Shown in pieces: positions 1 through 6,254 of a DNA stretch of 12,120 bases. Under the pieces are notes generated by a model. It was not told the origin of the DNA. It did not search any database and saw only the letters and a program-made list of their open reading frames with translations. Origin of the DNA: Holophagales bacterium UBA5066 (GTDB lineage: Bacteria > Acidobacteriota > Thermoanaerobaculia > UBA5066); NCBI GenBank assembly GCA_002414905.1, contig DIAY01000260.1, forward strand, positions 1 to 12,120. The letters are read 5' to 3'. How positions within the stretch are numbered: the stretch's first letter is position 1; each line of letters opens with the position of its first letter. The position numbers and the translations under genes were made by a program.

Positions 1-19
1 AGATGTGTATAAGAGACAG
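1..19 (+). other. Nextera/Tn5 mosaic-end adaptor remnant (not biological)
   Basis: Bases 1-19 read AGATGTGTATAAGAGACAG, which is exactly the 19-bp Tn5 mosaic end used in Nextera tagmentation libraries. It sits at the very edge of the window, so it is untrimmed adaptor joined to genomic sequence. In one frame it yields the artefactual N-terminus MCIRDR, and in another MYKRQ. Protein coordinates should ignore it. Confidence 0.97.
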
Positions 20-20
20 G

Positions 21-653
21 ATCAAGAACTCCGAGATCTACGCCCCGATAGACGGTGTCGTGACGGTGAAGAAGGCGTTCGTCGGCGAGACGGTCGCCCC
101 GCAGGGATTCGGGGGCGCCGGCTCGGCGGGAGCGACGTTCGCCGTCATCGTCGACCTCGGCTCGCTCGAGATGGAAGCCGACATCAACGAGCAGAACCTC
201 GGCCGCCTCGCCATCGGGCAACCCGCCGAGGTCGCCCTCGACGCCTACCCCGATAAGCCCTACAAGGCACGCCTCCGCCAGATCGTGCCGACGGCCGACC
301 GGCAGAAGGGCTCGGTGAAGGTGAAGATCGAGATCCTCGACCGCGACGCCCGGATCCTTCCCGAGATGTCGTGCCGGGTCGTCTTCCTGAACCCGGAGGC
401 GAAGGTCGACACGGAAGCGAAGCCGAAGGTGATGGTCCCGTCGGCATCGGTCGTCGAGGTCGGAGGAAAGCAGGGCGTCCTCCTCGTGAAGGACGAAGAC
501 GCCGTCTTCCGGCCGCTCGATCTGGGGACCGTGACCGGGAACCAGGCGGAGGTCACCTCCGGCGTCGTGGGCGGCGAGGAGATCGTCGCCGAGGCGACGG
601 GGTCGAACGTGAAGTGGCGGGCCGAGCAGAAGGTCCGTGTCAAGAAAGACTGA
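21..653 (+). CDS. HlyD/MacA-type periplasmic adaptor subunit of an ABC exporter, 5'-truncated
   Basis: This is the C-terminal 210 residues of a membrane fusion (periplasmic adaptor) protein; the start is lost at the contig end, and any Met before base 20 is adaptor-derived. What remains fits the family order. First comes the second half of the lipoyl/barrel-sandwich domain (YAPIDGVVTVKKAFVGETV). Next is a beta-barrel domain with the characteristic ADINEQNLGRLAIGQPAEV and LRQIVPTADRQKGSVKVKIE segments. Last is a membrane-proximal domain (VPSASVV through GGEEIVAE) with a basic tail. Such proteins are anchored in the inner membrane and link an ABC permease to the periplasm or an outer-membrane channel. 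The stop lies 10 nt before the ATPase start, so it heads, or sits near the head of, the export operon. Substrate is unknown, and no TolC-like gene is in the window. A signal or anchor segment cannot be checked because the N-terminus is missing. Confidence 0.93.
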   Translation: MKNSEIYAPIDGVVTVKKAFVGETVAPQGFGGAGSAGATFAVIVDLGSLEMEADINEQNLGRLAIGQPAEVALDAYPDKPYKARLRQIVPTADRQKGSVKVKIEILDRDARILPEMSCRVVFLNPEAKVDTEAKPKVMVPSASVVEVGGKQGVLLVKDEDAVFRPLDLGTVTGNQAEVTSGVVGGEEIVAEATGSNVKWRAEQKVRVKKD

Positions 654-663
654 CGAGGAGCGC

Positions 664-1410
664 ATGGCAGAACCCCTCATCCGGATCGAGAACGTCGTCA
701 AGCAGTACACGCGCGACACCCAGGTCCTCACCGTCCTCGACGGCCTCTCGCTCGAGGTCGAGAAGGGGGATTTCGTCGCCCTGATGGGCCCTTCGGGCTC
801 CGGGAAGACGACCCTCCTGAACCTGATCGCGGGCATCGACCGCCCGACGAGCGGCCGCATCCTCGTCGGCGCCGACGAGGTCTCCTCCATGAGCGAAGGT
901 GCCCTTGCGCGGTGGCGCAGCGAAAACGTCGGATTCATCTTTCAGCTCTACAACCTCGTCCCGGTCCTCACCGCGTTCGAGAACGTCGAGCTGCCGCTTC
1001 TCCTTACGCGCCTCTCGAGAGCCGAACGGAAGAAGCAGGCCGAGACGGCCCTCGCCGTCGTCGCCCTCTCCGACCGGCTGGACCACTACCCGCGCCAGCT
1101 CTCTGGCGGGCAGGAGCAGCGCGTCGCCATCGCGCGCGCCATCGCGACCGACCCCGCGCTCCTCGTTGCCGACGAGCCGACCGGCGACCTCGACGCGAAG
1201 TCGGGCGAGGAGATTCTGGTCCTTCTCGAGAGGCTTCACAGCGAGTTCGGCAAGACGATCGTCATGGTGACGCACGACCCGAAGGCGGCCGCCCGGGCCC
1301 ACCGTCTCGTCCACCTCGACAAGGGAGTCCTCAAGGAAGACGTGAGAGCGAAGGGTGAGAAGGGGGAGATCGGCGTCGCGGCCGCCGCGGCGATCGCCGC
1401 CGGCAAGTAG
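664..1410 (+). CDS. ABC transporter ATP-binding protein, MacB/LolD/FtsE type
   Basis: This 248-aa cytoplasmic nucleotide-binding subunit should power the permeases encoded just downstream. All core motifs are present: Walker A GPSGSGKTT (from residue 42), Q-loop FQLYN (Gln94), signature LSGGQEQR (146-153), Walker B LLVADEPTGDLD (catalytic Glu171) and H-loop His204. The GDLD wording and the FQLYNLVPVLTAFENVELP stretch are typical of the MacB/LolD/FtsE group that pairs with FtsX-fold permeases. I chose ATG 664 because GAGGAG lies 3 nt upstream (655-660) and homology begins at once with PLIRIENVVKQY; a GTG at 637 would overlap the adaptor gene and has no such site. The last 20 residues are an unusual Ala/Gly/Lys-rich tail (VAAAAAIAAGK). 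The stop is only 3 nt before the next gene, implying translational coupling. Substrate is unknown. Confidence 0.95.
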   Translation: MAEPLIRIENVVKQYTRDTQVLTVLDGLSLEVEKGDFVALMGPSGSGKTTLLNLIAGIDRPTSGRILVGADEVSSMSEGALARWRSENVGFIFQLYNLVPVLTAFENVELPLLLTRLSRAERKKQAETALAVVALSDRLDHYPRQLSGGQEQRVAIARAIATDPALLVADEPTGDLDAKSGEEILVLLERLHSEFGKTIVMVTHDPKAAARAHRLVHLDKGVLKEDVRAKGEKGEIGVAAAAAIAAGK

Positions 1411-1413
1411 ACC

Positions 1414-2574
1414 GTGAAGCTCGTCCCGCTCGTCCTGAAGAACCTCCTGAGGAAGAAGACCCGATCGCTCCTGACGATCGGGTCGATCGTCCTGCCGCTC
1501 TTCGTCATCTGCATCCTCGGCACGCTCCTTCAGGCCCTCGACGCGGACCCCTCCGGCGGAAAGGGGATGTACCGGCTCATCGTCCGGCACAAGGTCTCCA
1601 TCACGAACTGGCTGCCGGGCGCCTATGACCCGAAGATCCGGAACCTCCCCGGCGTCGTCGAGACGCTCCGGATGAACTGGTTCGGCGGGTCGTACATCGA
1701 CCAGTCGGCGAAGAACCAGTTCGCCCGCTTCTCAACGTCCGACGCAGGCCGGCTCCTGAAGGTTTTCGACGAAGCGAAGGTCGTGGAAGGGACCGAGGCC
1801 GACTGGGTGACCGACCGCTCCGGCCTCCTCGTCGGCCGGCAGCTGATGAAGCGATACGGGTGGAAGCTCGGGCAGAAGGTCGCCTTCAAGGGCGACATCT
1901 ACCCGATCACGCTCGAGCTGACGATCCGCGCCGTCTTCGCCGCTCCCGACGAGAGCGGCGTCTACTTCCACCACCAGTCGATCGAAGAGGCCCTCCCGCG
2001 GGTGAAGGGCTTCGTCGGCTGGTATTGGCTGAAGACCGACTCCCTCGCCGCCACCGAGCGGGTCCCGAAGCAGATCGACGCGATGTTCGAAAACTCCTCC
2101 TACCCGACGCGCAGCGAGACGGAGAAGGAATTCCAGGCGATGTGGGTCTCGATGCTCGGGAACGTGAAGCTCCTCGTCGGGTCGATCACGACGATCATCG
2201 CCATCGTCATCCTCCTCATCGCCGCGAACACGATGGCGATGGCGGCTCGCGAGAGGGTCACCGAGATCGCGGTCCTGCGGGTCCTCGGCTTCTCGAAGGA
2301 GAAGATCCTCGGGCTCGTCCTGGGCGAGAGCCTCGCACTTTCCCTCTTCGGGGGCGCCCTCGGCCTCGGCCTCTTCGTCCTTCTCCTTCCCGGCTTCCGC
2401 GAGGGGCTGATCAACTCACCCATGGGAGCGTTCGCCGCGGGCGTCCGCCTCTTCCCCGCCGTCCTCCTCCTCGGCTTCAGCGTGACCGTCGCGGTCGGCC
2501 TCCTCGCCGGCCTCGTCCCGGCGATCCGGTCGGCCACACGCCCGATCACCGAGGGCCTCCGGCAGGTGGCGTAG
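1414..2574 (+). CDS. FtsX/MacB-family ABC permease (tandem paralogue 1)
   Basis: This 386-aa inner-membrane permease has the MacB/FtsX layout. There is a first helix at about 17-45 (LLTIGSIVLPLFVICILG), then a large periplasmic domain of about 200 residues. Three more helices follow at about 253-277, 299-327 and 346-372. After helix 2 comes the conserved cytosolic coupling segment MAMAARERVTEIAVLRVLGF. Start GTG 1414 lies 3 nt after the ATPase stop. No Shine-Dalgarno is visible there, so translation is probably coupled. The N-terminus KLVPLVLKNLLRKKTRS has the basic amphipathic lead-in usual for the family. It is strikingly similar over its whole length to the next permease. The pair may form a heterodimer using the single upstream ATPase; that is inference from gene order. 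Confidence 0.93.
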   Translation: MKLVPLVLKNLLRKKTRSLLTIGSIVLPLFVICILGTLLQALDADPSGGKGMYRLIVRHKVSITNWLPGAYDPKIRNLPGVVETLRMNWFGGSYIDQSAKNQFARFSTSDAGRLLKVFDEAKVVEGTEADWVTDRSGLLVGRQLMKRYGWKLGQKVAFKGDIYPITLELTIRAVFAAPDESGVYFHHQSIEEALPRVKGFVGWYWLKTDSLAATERVPKQIDAMFENSSYPTRSETEKEFQAMWVSMLGNVKLLVGSITTIIAIVILLIAANTMAMAARERVTEIAVLRVLGFSKEKILGLVLGESLALSLFGGALGLGLFVLLLPGFREGLINSPMGAFAAGVRLFPAVLLLGFSVTVAVGLLAGLVPAIRSATRPITEGLRQVA

Positions 2575-2591
2575 CGAAGGACAGCGAAGCC

Positions 2592-3749
2592 ATGAAGTTC
2601 GTCCCCTACGTCCTCAGGAGCCTCTTCCGCAAGAAGACCCGCTCGATCCTGACGATCGCCTCGATCGTCCTGCCTTTCTTCGTCATCTGCGTCCTCGGGA
2701 CCCTCCTTGCGGCGCTCGACGCCGACCCGACGGGGGGCCGAGGGATGTACCGCCTCATCGTCCGGCACAAGGTCTCCCTGACGAACTTCATCCCGGAGGC
2801 GTACCGCGAGCGGATCGCGCAGCTCCCCGGCGTCCAGGAGGTCACTCTCCTCGACTGGTTCGGCGGAACGTACAAGGACAACCGGCCCGAGAACATGTTC
2901 GCGCGCTTCGGATGCGAGCCCGAAAGGCTCCTCCGGATCTTCGACGAGGTGACGATCGTCGCCGGGAGCGCCGCCGACTGGACCTCGGACCGCAGCGGCG
3001 TCCTCGTCGGCGAGCGCCTGATGAAGCGCTACGGCTGGAAGCTCGGCGACAGGTTCACTCTGAAGGGCGACTTCTACCCGATGAGCCTCGAGCTGACGGT
3101 CCGCGCCGTCTACCGCGGCCCGGACGAGTCGGGGGTCTACTTCGACCGGAAGGCGATCGAGGAAGGGGTCCCCTGGGCGAAGGGGCAGGTCGGGACGTTC
3201 TGGATCAAGGCTGCGTCGGCCGAGGCCGTCCAGCGGCTCCCCCGCGAGATCGACGCGATGTTCGAGAACTCCTCCTTCCCGACGAAGACGGAGACCGAGA
3301 AGGAGTTCCAGAACGGGTTCGTCTCGATGCTCGGAAACGTGAAGGCCGTCGTCACCGGCATCTCGACGGCGATCGCCCTCGTCATCCTGCTCATCTCGGC
3401 GAACACGATGGCGATGGCTGCCCGCGAGCGGGTCACCGAGATCGCCGTTCTCCGGACGCTCGGATTTGGCAAGCCGCTGATCCTCACCCTCATCCTCGCC
3501 GAAAGCCTCCTCCTCTCCGCGACGGGAGCGTTCCTGGGGCTCGGCCTCTTCCGTCTCGCCTTCCCGGTCCTCAAGGAGGGGCTCCTGAGCTCGCCGATGG
3601 CCGGCTTCGCCGCCGGGATGCAGCTCTTCCCCGAGGTCCTCCTGACGGGCGTCGGCATCACGCTCCTCGTCGGCCTCGTCGCCGGGGTCGTGCCGGCCAT
3701 CCGCTCGGCCCAGCGCTCCATTCCCGACGGCCTCCGGCAGGCCGGGTAG
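2592..3749 (+). CDS. FtsX/MacB-family ABC permease (tandem paralogue 2)
   Basis: This 385-aa paralogue of the preceding permease has the same four-helix topology and large periplasmic domain. Blocks shared with paralogue 1 include GMYRLIVRHKVS, LMKRYGWKLG, IDAMFENSS, ETEKEFQ, VSMLGNVK and the 19-residue run ANTMAMAARERVTEIAVLR after helix 2. Start ATG 2592 has AAGGA at 2577-2581, 10 nt upstream, and lies 17 nt after the previous stop. Divergence is concentrated in parts of the periplasmic domain, where a substrate or partner would bind. The likely origin is duplication within the operon, followed by specialisation into a two-subunit membrane channel. The stop is followed by the unusual repeat/hairpin junction before the third permease. 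Confidence 0.93.
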   Translation: MKFVPYVLRSLFRKKTRSILTIASIVLPFFVICVLGTLLAALDADPTGGRGMYRLIVRHKVSLTNFIPEAYRERIAQLPGVQEVTLLDWFGGTYKDNRPENMFARFGCEPERLLRIFDEVTIVAGSAADWTSDRSGVLVGERLMKRYGWKLGDRFTLKGDFYPMSLELTVRAVYRGPDESGVYFDRKAIEEGVPWAKGQVGTFWIKAASAEAVQRLPREIDAMFENSSFPTKTETEKEFQNGFVSMLGNVKAVVTGISTAIALVILLISANTMAMAARERVTEIAVLRTLGFGKPLILTLILAESLLLSATGAFLGLGLFRLAFPVLKEGLLSSPMAGFAAGMQLFPEVLLTGVGITLLVGLVAGVVPAIRSAQRSIPDGLRQAG

Positions 3750-3764
3750 AGAGAGGTATCGAAC

Positions 3765-3893
3765 GTGCTCGGAATCCCGCTGACTTGTTCCAGGGAGAAC
3801 CCGAACGCCGGGTTCTCCCTGACCCTCTCCGCGCTCGCGTCCGGGGTCCGGACAGCCTCGAGACAGGAGTCCACGTGCTCGGAATCCCGCTGA
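3765..3893 (+). CDS. Possible 42-aa leader ORF overlapping the third permease start
   Basis: Translation from the first repeat's GTG reads MLGIPLTCSRENPNAGF and ends at TGA 3891-3893, inside the second repeat. The 110-bp offset is not a multiple of three, so this frame differs from the permease. The ORF begins with the permease's own first six residues and overlaps its start by 19 nt. GAGAGG lies 8 nt upstream, so ribosomes could initiate here. It may be an abortive remnant of the old start, or it may couple translation of the permease to melting of the hairpin. There is no homology to anything I recognise. Confidence 0.3.
   Translation: MLGIPLTCSRENPNAGFSLTLSALASGVRTASRQESTCSESR
3791..3821 (+). 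other. Perfect 13-bp-arm stem-loop between permease genes
   Basis: CAGGGAGAACCCG (3791-3803) pairs perfectly with CGGGTTCTCCCTG (3809-3821) across a 5-nt loop. No U-run follows (the next bases are ACCCTC), so it is a poor intrinsic terminator. It resembles intercistronic REP-like or mRNA-stabilising hairpins and would separate the two paralogous permeases from the third on the transcript. Confidence 0.75.
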
Positions 3894-5053
3894 AATACAA
3901 CATCCGGAACCTCTTCGTCCGGAAGGTCACGACGACGCTCACCGTCCTCGGCATTGCGCTCGTCGTCGCGGTCTTCCTCTGCGTCATGGCGCTCGGCGAG
4001 GGGCTGACGAACGTCTTCACGGCCTCGGGCTCGGATAAAAACGTCCTCGTCCTGCGCCAGAACTCGCAGTCCGAGCTCCAGTCGGGGATCGGGCGCGACC
4101 AGGCCCAGCTCGTGAGGGCGCTCGCCGGAATCGAGAAGGACGCCGACGGCAAGCCGCTCGTCTCGGCCGAGCTCGTCGTCGTCCTGAACCTCGATAAGCG
4201 CGACGGCGGCTCTTCGAACGTCACGATCCGCGGCGTCGAAGAGAAGGGGATGGCCCTCCGCCCGCAGATGAAGCTGACCGAAGGGAGGATGTTCGTTCCG
4301 GGGACGTCCGAGGTCATCGTCGCCGAGAGCGTCGCGAAGAGGTTCAAGGGAGCCGAGGTCGGCCAGGAGATCCGGTTCGGGGCCTACCGCTGGAAGGTCG
4401 TCGGTCACTTCGACGCCGGCGGCACCGCGCCCGACAGCGAGATCTGGACCGACACGGAGGGGATGCTGAACACCTTCAAGCGCGGCGGCTTCTCGTCGAT
4501 CCTCGCCCGCACGACCGACCGCGCCGCACGCGACCAGCTCGTCGCCGGCGTCGCGGGGGACGCCCGCCTCGCGCTGGAGGGAAAGATCGAGCGCGCCTAC
4601 TACGACGAGCAGACGTCGACGGCGGCCCCGATCAAGTTCCTCGGTGTCTTCGTCGGCGTCGTCATGGCGATCGGCGCCTGCTTCGGGGCGATGAACACGA
4701 TGTACGCCGCCGTCTCGGCGCGGACGCGCGAGATCGCGACGCTGCGCGCGCTCGGCTTCTCGCGCCTCTCGATCCTCGTCTCCTTCGTCCTGGAATCCAT
4801 TGCGCTCGCCTTCCTCGGGGGGGTCGCGGGCTGCGTGCTCGCGTTCCTCCTCGTCAAGCTCGCTCTCTCGGGCGTCACCGGGACGACGAACTTCGCGACC
4901 TTCGCCGAAGTCGTCTTCGCCTTCCGCCTGCCCCCCCAGCTCCTCCTGACGGGGATCGTCTTCTCCCTCGTCATGGGCTTCTTCGGCGGCCTCTTCCCCG
5001 CGGGCCGGGCGGCCTTCACGAAGATCACGGCGGCGCTGCGTCAGGTGGGCTGA
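3875..5053 (+). CDS. FtsX/MacB-family ABC permease (third, diverged)
   Basis: This 392-aa inner-membrane permease belongs to the same fold family as the two before it but is clearly diverged. Its first helix is at about 17-38 (LTVLGIALVVAVFLCVMALGEG), followed by a periplasmic domain. A second helix starts at about 255 (FLGVFVGVVMAIGACFGAMN), and the coupling segment SARTREIATLRALGFSRLSIL follows. Two more helices lie at about 300-330 and 353-376. The C-terminus ALRQVG echoes the LRQVA/LRQAG ends of the others. I chose GTG 3875 because AGGAG (3865-3869) lies 5 nt upstream and the product begins LGIPLKYNIRNLF, a normal family N-terminus. An upstream copy of the same GTG exists at 3765 but is out of frame. 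It is the last gene of the export operon and is followed by a convergent gene. Confidence 0.92.
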   Translation: MLGIPLKYNIRNLFVRKVTTTLTVLGIALVVAVFLCVMALGEGLTNVFTASGSDKNVLVLRQNSQSELQSGIGRDQAQLVRALAGIEKDADGKPLVSAELVVVLNLDKRDGGSSNVTIRGVEEKGMALRPQMKLTEGRMFVPGTSEVIVAESVAKRFKGAEVGQEIRFGAYRWKVVGHFDAGGTAPDSEIWTDTEGMLNTFKRGGFSSILARTTDRAARDQLVAGVAGDARLALEGKIERAYYDEQTSTAAPIKFLGVFVGVVMAIGACFGAMNTMYAAVSARTREIATLRALGFSRLSILVSFVLESIALAFLGGVAGCVLAFLLVKLALSGVTGTTNFATFAEVVFAFRLPPQLLLTGIVFSLVMGFFGGLFPAGRAAFTKITAALRQVG

Positions 5054-5068
5054 GTCACGCTCTTCCCT

Positions 5069-5096
5069 CCGGCCAGGGCCCGTTACCGGGCACCGG
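5069..5096 (+). terminator. Weak stem-loop in the convergent intergenic gap
   Basis: GCCCG (5078-5082) and CGGGC (5087-5091) form a 5-bp stem with a TTAC loop, 24 nt after the permease stop. An outer CCGG/CCGG pair (5069-5072, 5093-5096) may extend it imperfectly. The 72-bp gap lies between convergent genes, where a terminator is expected, but no U-tract follows on either strand. If it acts in termination it is likely factor-assisted. Confidence 0.25.
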
Positions 5097-5125
5097 ATGA
5101 CATGAGGATCGACGGGAAGACGGGC

Positions 5126-5590
5126 TTACCGTCCCGCAGACCAGGCGTAGACGGCGTCGGAGGCGCGATCGAACGCGACGAACGTGCGAAGGGGAACGGC
5201 CCGCCCTGCGCCGGAATAGACGTCGGCCGCGAGGACCGTCGTCTCCCGCGCGGGAACGACCTGGACGAGGCCCCGGAACCACCAGGCGGCTCTCTTCGGG
5301 GCGCGAAACGTCAGCGTCGCAACCTGCCCGTCCGGAATCCGGAGCAGCTCGGCTTCGACGCCCGGGCGGTCCACCGCGGGGAGCCGGAAACGGAGCCAGA
5401 ACGCGCCGCTCCCGTCTTCGAACTGTGCTTTGAGCTCCGTCGCCGCCGCGGGGACCCACCCAGGCACCACGCCTTCCGCCTCGGCACGACTCGCGAAGAC
5501 GGAGGTCGCCGGGGCGCGCCCGCCACATCCGGACGCCGCGCCGAGCACGAGCAGAACGAGCGTCGCGGAAACCGCGAAGCGGCGATTCAC
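5126..5590 (-). CDS. Predicted lipoprotein of unknown function
   Basis: This 154-aa protein starts at GTG 5590. The N-terminus is a clear lipoprotein signal: two arginines, a hydrophobic stretch (VSATLVLLVLGAA) and a lipobox ending AASGC with the modifiable Cys at 22. The mature part (VPGWVPAAATELKAQFEDG, then FWLRFRLPAVD) is soluble and beta-rich in appearance. It resembles small unannotated lipoproteins whose N-terminal part reads like P-x-W-x-P-x-x-A-x-x-x followed by a WLRF strand; I know no function for them. The start lies 4 nt after the stop of the upstream secreted protein, with only a weak Shine-Dalgarno, so the two are probably a translationally coupled pair. It is convergent with the ABC operon. 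Confidence 0.8.
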   Translation of the reverse strand: MNRRFAVSATLVLLVLGAASGCGGRAPATSVFASRAEAEGVVPGWVPAAATELKAQFEDGSGAFWLRFRLPAVDRPGVEAELLRIPDGQVATLTFRAPKRAAWWFRGLVQVVPARETTVLAADVYSGAGRAVPLRTFVAFDRASDAVYAWSAGR

Positions 5591-5594
5591 CGCT

Positions 5595-6095
5595 TCACTG
5601 GCACTTGGCGATGTTCTCGCGGACGTAGTCCGCGAGCGTCCCCTTCTTGACCCTGGAGCGAAGATCCTCGAGGAGCGGCCAGCGCCAGCGGGACTTCTGC
5701 TTCAGGAGGCTCTCGTAGAGGCGGATCGTGCTTTCCAGCCCTCCGACGAAGGTCGCCTCACGATCCGTCGCCTTGTCGGGGTTCTGGATCGCCCACGCGG
5801 CATTCCCGAAGTAGAGCTGACCGACGATTTCGGGCGCCCCGTTCTTCCCCTGGCCGTTCAGCGGTCCCAGCAGCTCCGGGCAGGTCGAGATGTAGAGGTC
5901 GGGCGCGTTGACGATGAAGTTCGTCAGCCACTGCCTGGCGTTCTCCGCGCCCGAGGCGAGCGGTTCGTCCTCGAGCTGCTTGACGAGAGCCAGGGCCTGC
6001 GCCTTGTCCTCCGGGGAGGAGACGGTGGCACCCTGCGCGAAGCACGGGGCGGCGACGACGAAGGCAATCACGAAAGCCGGCAGCGTGTAGCGCAT
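5595..6095 (-). CDS. Secreted protein of unknown function
   Basis: This 166-aa periplasmic protein begins with a signal peptide MRYTLPAFVIAFVVAAPCFA, with probable cleavage after CFA (residue 20). I chose ATG 6095 because AAGAGG (6105-6110) lies 9 nt upstream; an in-frame ATG at 6113 would add MKRSFI but has no ribosome site. The mature part is mostly helical. Recognisable blocks are ENARQWLTNFIVNAPDLYIS, TCPELLGPL, EIVGQLYFGNAAWAIQNPDK and VGGLESTIRLYESLL. Two cysteines (72 and 165) could form a disulfide. The phrase pattern recalls small secreted proteins of unknown function in environmental bacteria, but I can give it no function. It is followed after 4 nt by the lipoprotein gene and preceded by an AT-richer stretch that may hold a promoter. 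Confidence 0.8.
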   Translation of the reverse strand: MRYTLPAFVIAFVVAAPCFAQGATVSSPEDKAQALALVKQLEDEPLASGAENARQWLTNFIVNAPDLYISTCPELLGPLNGQGKNGAPEIVGQLYFGNAAWAIQNPDKATDREATFVGGLESTIRLYESLLKQKSRWRWPLLEDLRSRVKKGTLADYVRENIAKCQ

Positions 6096-6104
6096 GATGA
6101 AGGA

Positions 6105-6110
6105 CCTCTT
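6105..6110 (-). promoter_or_regulatory. Ribosome binding site deciding the start at 6095
   Basis: On the minus strand AAGAGG sits 9 nt before ATG 6095. It overlaps the codons that would follow an alternative ATG at 6113. Together with the signal-peptide boundary, this favours the shorter product. Confidence 0.5.
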
Positions 6111-6121
6111 CATAGGTCTGC

Positions 6122-6150
6122 ATACTATGCCTGAAAAATGGCCACACTTC
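6122..6150 (-). promoter_or_regulatory. Possible promoter in an AT-rich pocket
   Basis: The 159-bp gap between the four-helix membrane protein and the secreted protein contains an AT-rich pocket, with TTTTTCAGGCATAGTATG on the minus strand. TAGTAT (6127-6122) could serve as a -10 element, but no convincing -35 lies 16-18 nt upstream. Apart from a short hairpin (6228-6246), nothing else was seen in this gap. Confidence 0.2.
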
Positions 6151-6227
6151 ACGGGAGACCTGTGCGGTGGCCCCTCCTGGCTGAAACTCGCGCTTTCGGG
6201 CCGCCCCAAGTGCGCTCTGGCCGCGGG

Positions 6228-6246
6228 TTTCCCCTGGCCCGGGAAA
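6228..6246 (-). terminator. Short stem-loop downstream of the four-helix membrane protein gene
   Basis: TTTCCC and GGGAAA arms with a 7-nt loop lie 8 nt beyond the stop at 6255-6257. It is positioned like a terminator, but the stem is short and no U-run follows, so this is a weak call. Confidence 0.2.
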
Positions 6247-6254
6247 GATGAGGA

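Larger units (their letters stand above)
3763..3893 (+). repeat. Insertion-like junction: 21-bp direct repeats bracketing 89 bp with two hairpins
   Basis: Bases 3763-3783 and 3873-3893 are an identical 21-nt sequence at an offset of 110 bp. The second copy contains the GTG start of the third permease and its first codons. The first copy carries the same GTG (3765) with its own Shine-Dalgarno (GAGAGG, 3751-3756, 8 nt away). Between the copies lie 89 bp containing a perfect 13-bp-arm hairpin (3791-3821) and a smaller 6-bp-arm hairpin (3839-3853, arms GTCCGG/CCGGAC, 3-nt loop). The arrangement looks like a small palindromic element, or a slippage duplication, inserted at the permease start with its target copied. 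The ancestral gene would have started 15 nt after the previous stop. The mechanism is inference; the repeats are directly visible. Confidence 0.85.

Noticed and set aside
1099..1122. Signature motif LSGGQEQR instead of LSGGQQQR
   Set aside because: LSGGQ itself is intact, and the following position varies among functional ABC ATPases, so I do not read it as loss of function.
640..1590. 316-codon minus-strand frame antisense to the ABC ATPase
   Set aside because: It is an antisense shadow of a gene with complete ABC motifs, and its composition is charged and low-complexity.
3813..3826. 14-nt match TTCTCCCTGACCCT shared with 9154-9167
   Set aside because: Given window length and G/C bias, about one such 14-nt match is expected by chance. 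The hairpin's other arm is absent at the second site, so it is not evidence of a dispersed element.
3763..3893. CRISPR-like repeat
   Set aside because: There are only two copies, with one 89-bp spacer and a coding start inside the repeat; no cas genes are present.
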